Assembly (NCBI GenBank): GCA_028820945.1
Contig: JAPPHW010000127.1
Coordinates: 1-9,004 of the forward strand
Direction of reading: 5' to 3'
DNA: 9,004 nucleotides
Source of the DNA: Defluviicoccus sp.
GTDB taxonomy: Bacteria > Pseudomonadota > Alphaproteobacteria > MPNO01
The notes beneath the pieces were generated by a model. The model saw only the letters and a list, made by a program, of their open reading frames with translations, ran no database searches and had not been told where the DNA came from. The translations under genes and the position numbers were made by a program. Positions 5,715 through 9,004 of the stretch are shown here, piece after piece (position 1 is the first letter of the stretch; every line of letters starts with the position of its first letter).

Positions 5715-6602
5715 CTACCGCTCCACCCCCGCCAGCCCCTCCAGCACCGCGCACACGCTCCCCGCGTCCTCCATTGCCCGGCCCTGGGCCCATGCAGCGT
5801 GGTAGATCGGGCCCGAGGCGGCGAGGAGGGGGGCGGCGCAGCCGACTTCGGCGGCGAAGTCGCCGATGATTTCGAGGTCCTTGCGGAACATGTCGATCGT
5901 CGCGGAGGCTTGCGCGTACTCGCCGGCAACCATCTGCGGGCCGCGTACCTCGAAGATGCGCGAGGTGGCGGCGCTGTTGGCGATCACCTCGTAGATCCGC
6001 TCCGGGTCGAGCCCCGCCTTGAGGCCGAGCGCGAAGGCCTCGCCGGCGGCGACGTTGTGGATCGCGACCAGCAGGTTGGCGACGAACTTCATCCGGCTGC
6101 CGTTGCCGAACTCGCCGAGGTCGTACTGGGCGCGCGAGAACCCTTCGAACACGTCTGTTAGCCCGGCGATGGCCGCCGTGTCGCCGCTCGCATAGACCAC
6201 GAGGTCCCGCGTCACGGCCTGCTTGCCGGTGCCGCTCAACGGCGTGTCGAGCAGGATTTTCCCCGTCTCCGCCAGCGCGGCCCGCCCCGCCTCCTTGACC
6301 GCGATGGGGAGCGTCGAGGTGTCGAAGGCGACCAGCCCGGGCTTGTCGGCGGCCGCGATGCCGTCGGCGCCCGCGGTCACCGCCTCGAACGCCGCGATGC
6401 TGGGGAGCGAGGTCATCACGCAGTCCGCCGCCTCGGCCACCGCGCGGGGGCTGTCGGCCACCTTGCCGCCCATCGCCGCGAGCGCGTCGGCGCGGGCCGG
6501 GTCGGTGTCGCGCCCGACCACCCCAAAACCGGCCCCGATCAGGTTCTTCGCCATCGCCGAGCCCATCCGGCCCAGCCCAACGATTCCGACCGTCTTCGCC
6601 AT
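5715..6602 (-). CDS. NAD(P)-dependent 3-hydroxyisobutyrate dehydrogenase-like oxidoreductase
   Basis: A beta-hydroxyacid dehydrogenase that oxidises or reduces a hydroxyacid or related small substrate; the specific substrate cannot be read. The 295-aa length is normal for the family. The N-terminal Rossmann domain has GLGRMG at 9-14. It is followed by a segment equivalent to the substrate loop (PLSGTGKQA, 121-129, in place of the usual PxSGG) and the catalytic block GNGSRMKFVAN with Lys172 and Asn176. The C-terminal all-helical domain follows, with GLKAGLDPERIYEVI. I chose ATG 6602 (MAKTVGIVG) because the family signature begins there and GGGAGAGAGG precedes it; the frame from 6680 adds a 26-residue extension with no family match. 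It is divergent from the molybdenum hydroxylase and may share its pathway. The GC-rich codon use is chromosomal in style and differs from the genes to its left. Confidence 0.9.
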   Translation of the reverse strand: MAKTVGIVGLGRMGSAMAKNLIGAGFGVVGRDTDPARADALAAMGGKVADSPRAVAEAADCVMTSLPSIAAFEAVTAGADGIAAADKPGLVAFDTSTLPIAVKEAGRAALAETGKILLDTPLSGTGKQAVTRDLVVYASGDTAAIAGLTDVFEGFSRAQYDLGEFGNGSRMKFVANLLVAIHNVAAGEAFALGLKAGLDPERIYEVIANSAATSRIFEVRGPQMVAGEYAQASATIDMFRKDLEIIGDFAAEVGCAAPLLAASGPIYHAAWAQGRAMEDAGSVCAVLEGLAGVER

Positions 6603-6678
6603 CGCCTCTCTCCCGCGCCGCGAGGCGCCCTGTGCTATAAGACCGGCGCGCACCATAGCGGCTCGGGGAAGGCGGGGC
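6603..6678. promoter_or_regulatory. Divergent promoter region between the dehydrogenase and molybdenum hydroxylase genes
   Basis: The 76-bp gap must hold start signals for both genes. On the plus strand TGCTATAAG (6633-6641) fits an extended -10 for the hydroxylase, without a clear -35. GGGGAAGGCGGGG just before ATG 6679 is its ribosome site. No operator repeat is obvious. Confidence 0.4.
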
Positions 6679-9004
6679 ATGGCAAATCAGGGGGTGGGCG
6701 CGTCCATCGCCCGCAAGGAGGACGACCGCCTGATGCGGGGCCGCGGCCGCTTCGTCGGCGATTTCGGCCTCGCCGGACAGCTCGAGGCGGCCTTCGTCCG
6801 GAGCCCCGTCGCGCACGCCCGGATCGGGGCGATCGACATCCCGGACGACATCCGGCCGCGCGTCTTCGCCCATGCCGACATGGAAGGCGTCGAGCCGATC
6901 CGCGCGGTTTCGGCGCTGCCCGGGTTCAAGCCCTCGGCCCAGCCGGTGCTGGCGTCCGACAAGGTTCGCCAGGTGGGCGAGATTATCGCGGTCTGCGTCG
7001 CCGGCACCCGCGCGGAGGCGGAGGACATGGCCGACCGCGTCGCGGTCGATTTCGAGATCCTGCCGGCGGTTTCCGACATGCTGGCCGCGCGCGACCCGGA
7101 CGCGCCGCTGGTCCACGAGGACTGGGGCGACAACGTCTTCCTGGAGACCGTCGTCGAGGACGACATCGAGGCGGTCGCCGCCCGCGCCGCGGTCAAGGTG
7201 ACGCGCGAGGTCCGCACCGCGCGCCAGTGCATGGCGCCGATCGAAGGCAGGGGCGTGTTCGCCGAATGGGACCCGAGGCTCCGCCAGCTCACCGTGACGT
7301 CGGCCGCCCAGCTGCCCCACATCGTCCGCACCGGAATCGCCGAGTGCCTTGGGCTCGACCATGCGAGCGTGCGGGTGATCGCGCCCGACGTCGGCGGCGG
7401 GTTCGGCTACAAGGGAATCCTCGCCCCCGAGGAGGTCTGCGTCGCCTGGCTCGCCAGGCGGCTCGAGCGCCCGGTGCGCTGGCTGGAGGACCGGCGCGAG
7501 CATTTGACCGCCAACGCCAATTGCCGCGAGCACCACTACATCGTCACCGGCTATGCCGACGCGGACGGCAAGCTGCTCGGGCTCGAGGCCGAGGCGACGG
7601 TCGATGCCGGGGCCTATTCGGCCTACCCGTTCTCGGCCTGCCTGGAGGCGGCCCAGGTCGCGGCCATCCTGCCGGGGCCCTATCTGTTCGACACCTTCCG
7701 CTGCCGCACGTTTTCGGTCGCCTCGAACAAGCCGCCGATCCTGCCGTTCCGCGGGGTGGCGCGGCCCGGCGTCTGCCTCGCGCTGGAGCTGGCGATCGAC
7801 GCCGTCGCCCGCGAGATCGGGCGCGAGCCGCACGAGCTCCGGCTCGACAATTTGGTCCGGCCCGAGCAGATGCCCTACGACAACATCACCGCCAGGCACT
7901 ACGACTCGGGCGACTATCCCGAGTGCCTGCGCCGCGCCGCCGCGGCGATCGACGTGGCCCGGGTCCGCGCGCGCCAGGGCCGCGGCGAGCCGGACGGGCG
8001 GCGCGTCGGGCTCGGCTTCTCGATCTTCTGCGAACAGGCCGGGCACGGCACCTCGGTCTATGCCGGCTGGGGCATCCCGATGATCCCGGGCTTCGAGCAG
8101 GCGGTGGCGCGGATGACGCCCGATGGCGGGCTCGAGCTCCGCGTCGGCGTGCACAGCCACGGCCAGGGGCTTGAGACCACGCTCGCCCAGGTGGCGAACG
8201 AGGTGCTCGGCATTGACACCGACGCCGTCAGGGTGGTGCTGGGAGATACCGCATACACCCCCTATTCGACCGGCACCTGGGGGTCGCGCTGCATGATCCA
8301 GGCGGGCGGCGCCGTGGCCGAGGCGTGCAAGCGGCTCGCCGTGCGCATCCGCCAGATCGGCGCCGGCCTGTTGCAGGTCGACCCCGCCTCGGTGCGGCTG
8401 GAGGACGGTCGGGTAGCCGGCCCGTCGGGCAGCGTGACGCTCGCCGAGGTTGGGCGCACCTGGTATCTCCGCCCGCAGGACCTCACGCAGGAGGCCGACC
8501 CGCAGGGGCTGGAGGCGGTCGGCGGCTACAAGCCGGCGCGCGATTCCGGCACCTTCAGCTATGCCAGCCACGCCGCCGTGGTCGCGGTCGACACCGCGAC
8601 CGGCGAGGTCGAAATTCTGGATTACGCGGTGGTCGAGGACGGCGGCGTGCTGGTCAATCCGATGATCGTCGACGGACAGGTCCATGGCGGAACCGGCCAG
8701 GGGATCGGCCAGGCGCTCTTCGAGGAGATGCCCTACGCCGAGGACGGCCAGCCGCTCGCGCCCACCCTCGCCGATTACCTGCTGCCCGGGCCGACCGAAA
8801 TCCCGCCGATCCGGGTCGACCACATGGAGAGCCCCTCGCCCTACACCACCTTCGGCCAGAAGGGGATCGGCGAGGGCGGCGCGATCGGCCCGCCGGCGGC
8901 GATCGCCAACGCGGTCAACGACGCGCTGGCGCCGCTCGGCGTGGAAATTTCCGAGTGCCCGATCACGCCGCGCCGGCTGCTCGCCGCCATCGCCGCGGCG
9001 GGAG
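6679..9004 (+). CDS. Xanthine dehydrogenase-family molybdopterin-binding large subunit, partial at right edge
   Basis: Large catalytic subunit of a molybdenum hydroxylase, which hydroxylates an aldehyde or N-heterocycle using water. Electrons normally pass to [2Fe-2S] and FAD subunits, which are not in this window. The open frame spans about 775 codons without a stop. The N-terminal hammerhead domain is clear (IARKEDDRLMRGRGRFVGD and FVRSPVAHARI). Cofactor-domain signatures follow: GGGFGYKG (239-246), PFRGVARP (356-363), GQGLETT (495-501), and the active-site KGIGEGG with Glu732. The active-site loop is of the RGxxR type rather than the Cys-containing loop of true form I CO dehydrogenase, so CO oxidation is not supported. 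The family is usually near 780 aa, so only a few codons are missing. The start is fixed by the purine-rich ribosome site and family alignment. The substrate is unknown. Confidence 0.9.
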   Translation, partial: MANQGVGASIARKEDDRLMRGRGRFVGDFGLAGQLEAAFVRSPVAHARIGAIDIPDDIRPRVFAHADMEGVEPIRAVSALPGFKPSAQPVLASDKVRQVGEIIAVCVAGTRAEAEDMADRVAVDFEILPAVSDMLAARDPDAPLVHEDWGDNVFLETVVEDDIEAVAARAAVKVTREVRTARQCMAPIEGRGVFAEWDPRLRQLTVTSAAQLPHIVRTGIAECLGLDHASVRVIAPDVGGGFGYKGILAPEEVCVAWLARRLERPVRWLEDRREHLTANANCREHHYIVTGYADADGKLLGLEAEATVDAGAYSAYPFSACLEAAQVAAILPGPYLFDTFRCRTFSVASNKPPILPFRGVARPGVCLALELAIDAVAREIGREPHELRLDNLVRPEQMPYDNITARHYDSGDYPECLRRAAAAIDVARVRARQGRGEPDGRRVGLGFSIFCEQAGHGTSVYAGWGIPMIPGFEQAVARMTPDGGLELRVGVHSHGQGLETTLAQVANEVLGIDTDAVRVVLGDTAYTPYSTGTWGSRCMIQAGGAVAEACKRLAVRIRQIGAGLLQVDPASVRLEDGRVAGPSGSVTLAEVGRTWYLRPQDLTQEADPQGLEAVGGYKPARDSGTFSYASHAAVVAVDTATGEVEILDYAVVEDGGVLVNPMIVDGQVHGGTGQGIGQALFEEMPYAEDGQPLAPTLADYLLPGPTEIPPIRVDHMESPSPYTTFGQKGIGEGGAIGPPAAIANAVNDALAPLGVEISECPITPRRLLAAIAAAG

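Noticed and set aside
5632..8823. A 1063-residue open frame on the minus strand across the metabolic region
   Set aside because: It lies antisense to the molybdenum hydroxylase and out of frame with the dehydrogenase. Its translation is low-complexity Arg/Gly/Ala/Asp-rich sequence of the kind produced by reading GC-rich genes in the wrong frame.
6679..9004. Aerobic carbon monoxide dehydrogenase large subunit (coxL)
   Set aside because: The active-site loop reads RGVAR, not the Cys-containing form I loop, so only the general molybdenum hydroxylase family is supported.

Overview
The window looks like an alphaproteobacterial chromosome carrying an accessory, defence-type insert. This rests on the GC-rich catabolic genes on the right and the style of the proteins; the exact taxon cannot be read from the sequence. 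Two compositions alternate. Positions 1-908 and 3618 to about 5714 are visibly AT-rich, while 909-3617 and the region from 5715 onward are strongly GC-rich.

Region A (1-908 and 3618-5635, plus strand) is a compact three-gene operon. It holds the C-terminal part of a permuted beta-class DNA methyltransferase, a GHKL (MutL/MORC/HSP90-like) ATPase, and a SAM-methyltransferase-like protein of the putative O-methyltransferase (Methyltransf_35-like) type. Genes 1 and 2 are 10 nt apart, and genes 2 and 3 overlap by ATGA. This looks like a candidate defence or modification system, but both upstream genes are broken here. The methyltransferase has an in-frame stop at 42-44 just inside recognisable coding sequence. 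The ATPase is split by a transposon.

Region B (909-3617) is that transposon: a 2709-bp IS1595-family element. It has 22-bp terminal inverted repeats with one mismatch and a perfect 8-bp target duplication, TTTCGATT. Removing the element plus one target copy fuses the two ATPase halves in frame into one 450-aa protein, with the split lying between ATP-binding boxes G1 and G2. On the minus strand the element carries, in one tightly packed operon, an IS1595 transposase, a C5-cytosine methyltransferase, an HNH endonuclease and a 60-aa protein of unknown function. The cargo therefore looks like a complete restriction-modification (R-M) module that moves with its own transposase. The C5 methyltransferase has a one-base frameshift in a run of eight G (1825-1832). 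Seven bases there would restore a 307-aa enzyme with its C-terminal motifs, whose stop overlaps the HNH start.

Region C (5715-9004) is ordinary chromosomal metabolism. It has a 3-hydroxyisobutyrate-dehydrogenase-like oxidoreductase on the minus strand and, divergently across a 76-bp gap, a large molybdenum-hydroxylase subunit of the xanthine/aldehyde dehydrogenase family that runs off the right edge. The AT-rich 5636-5714 segment is the probable right border of the accessory region.

The main story is one genetic-conflict system (an R-M transposon) inserted into the ATPase gene of another (the three-gene methyltransferase/GHKL operon).
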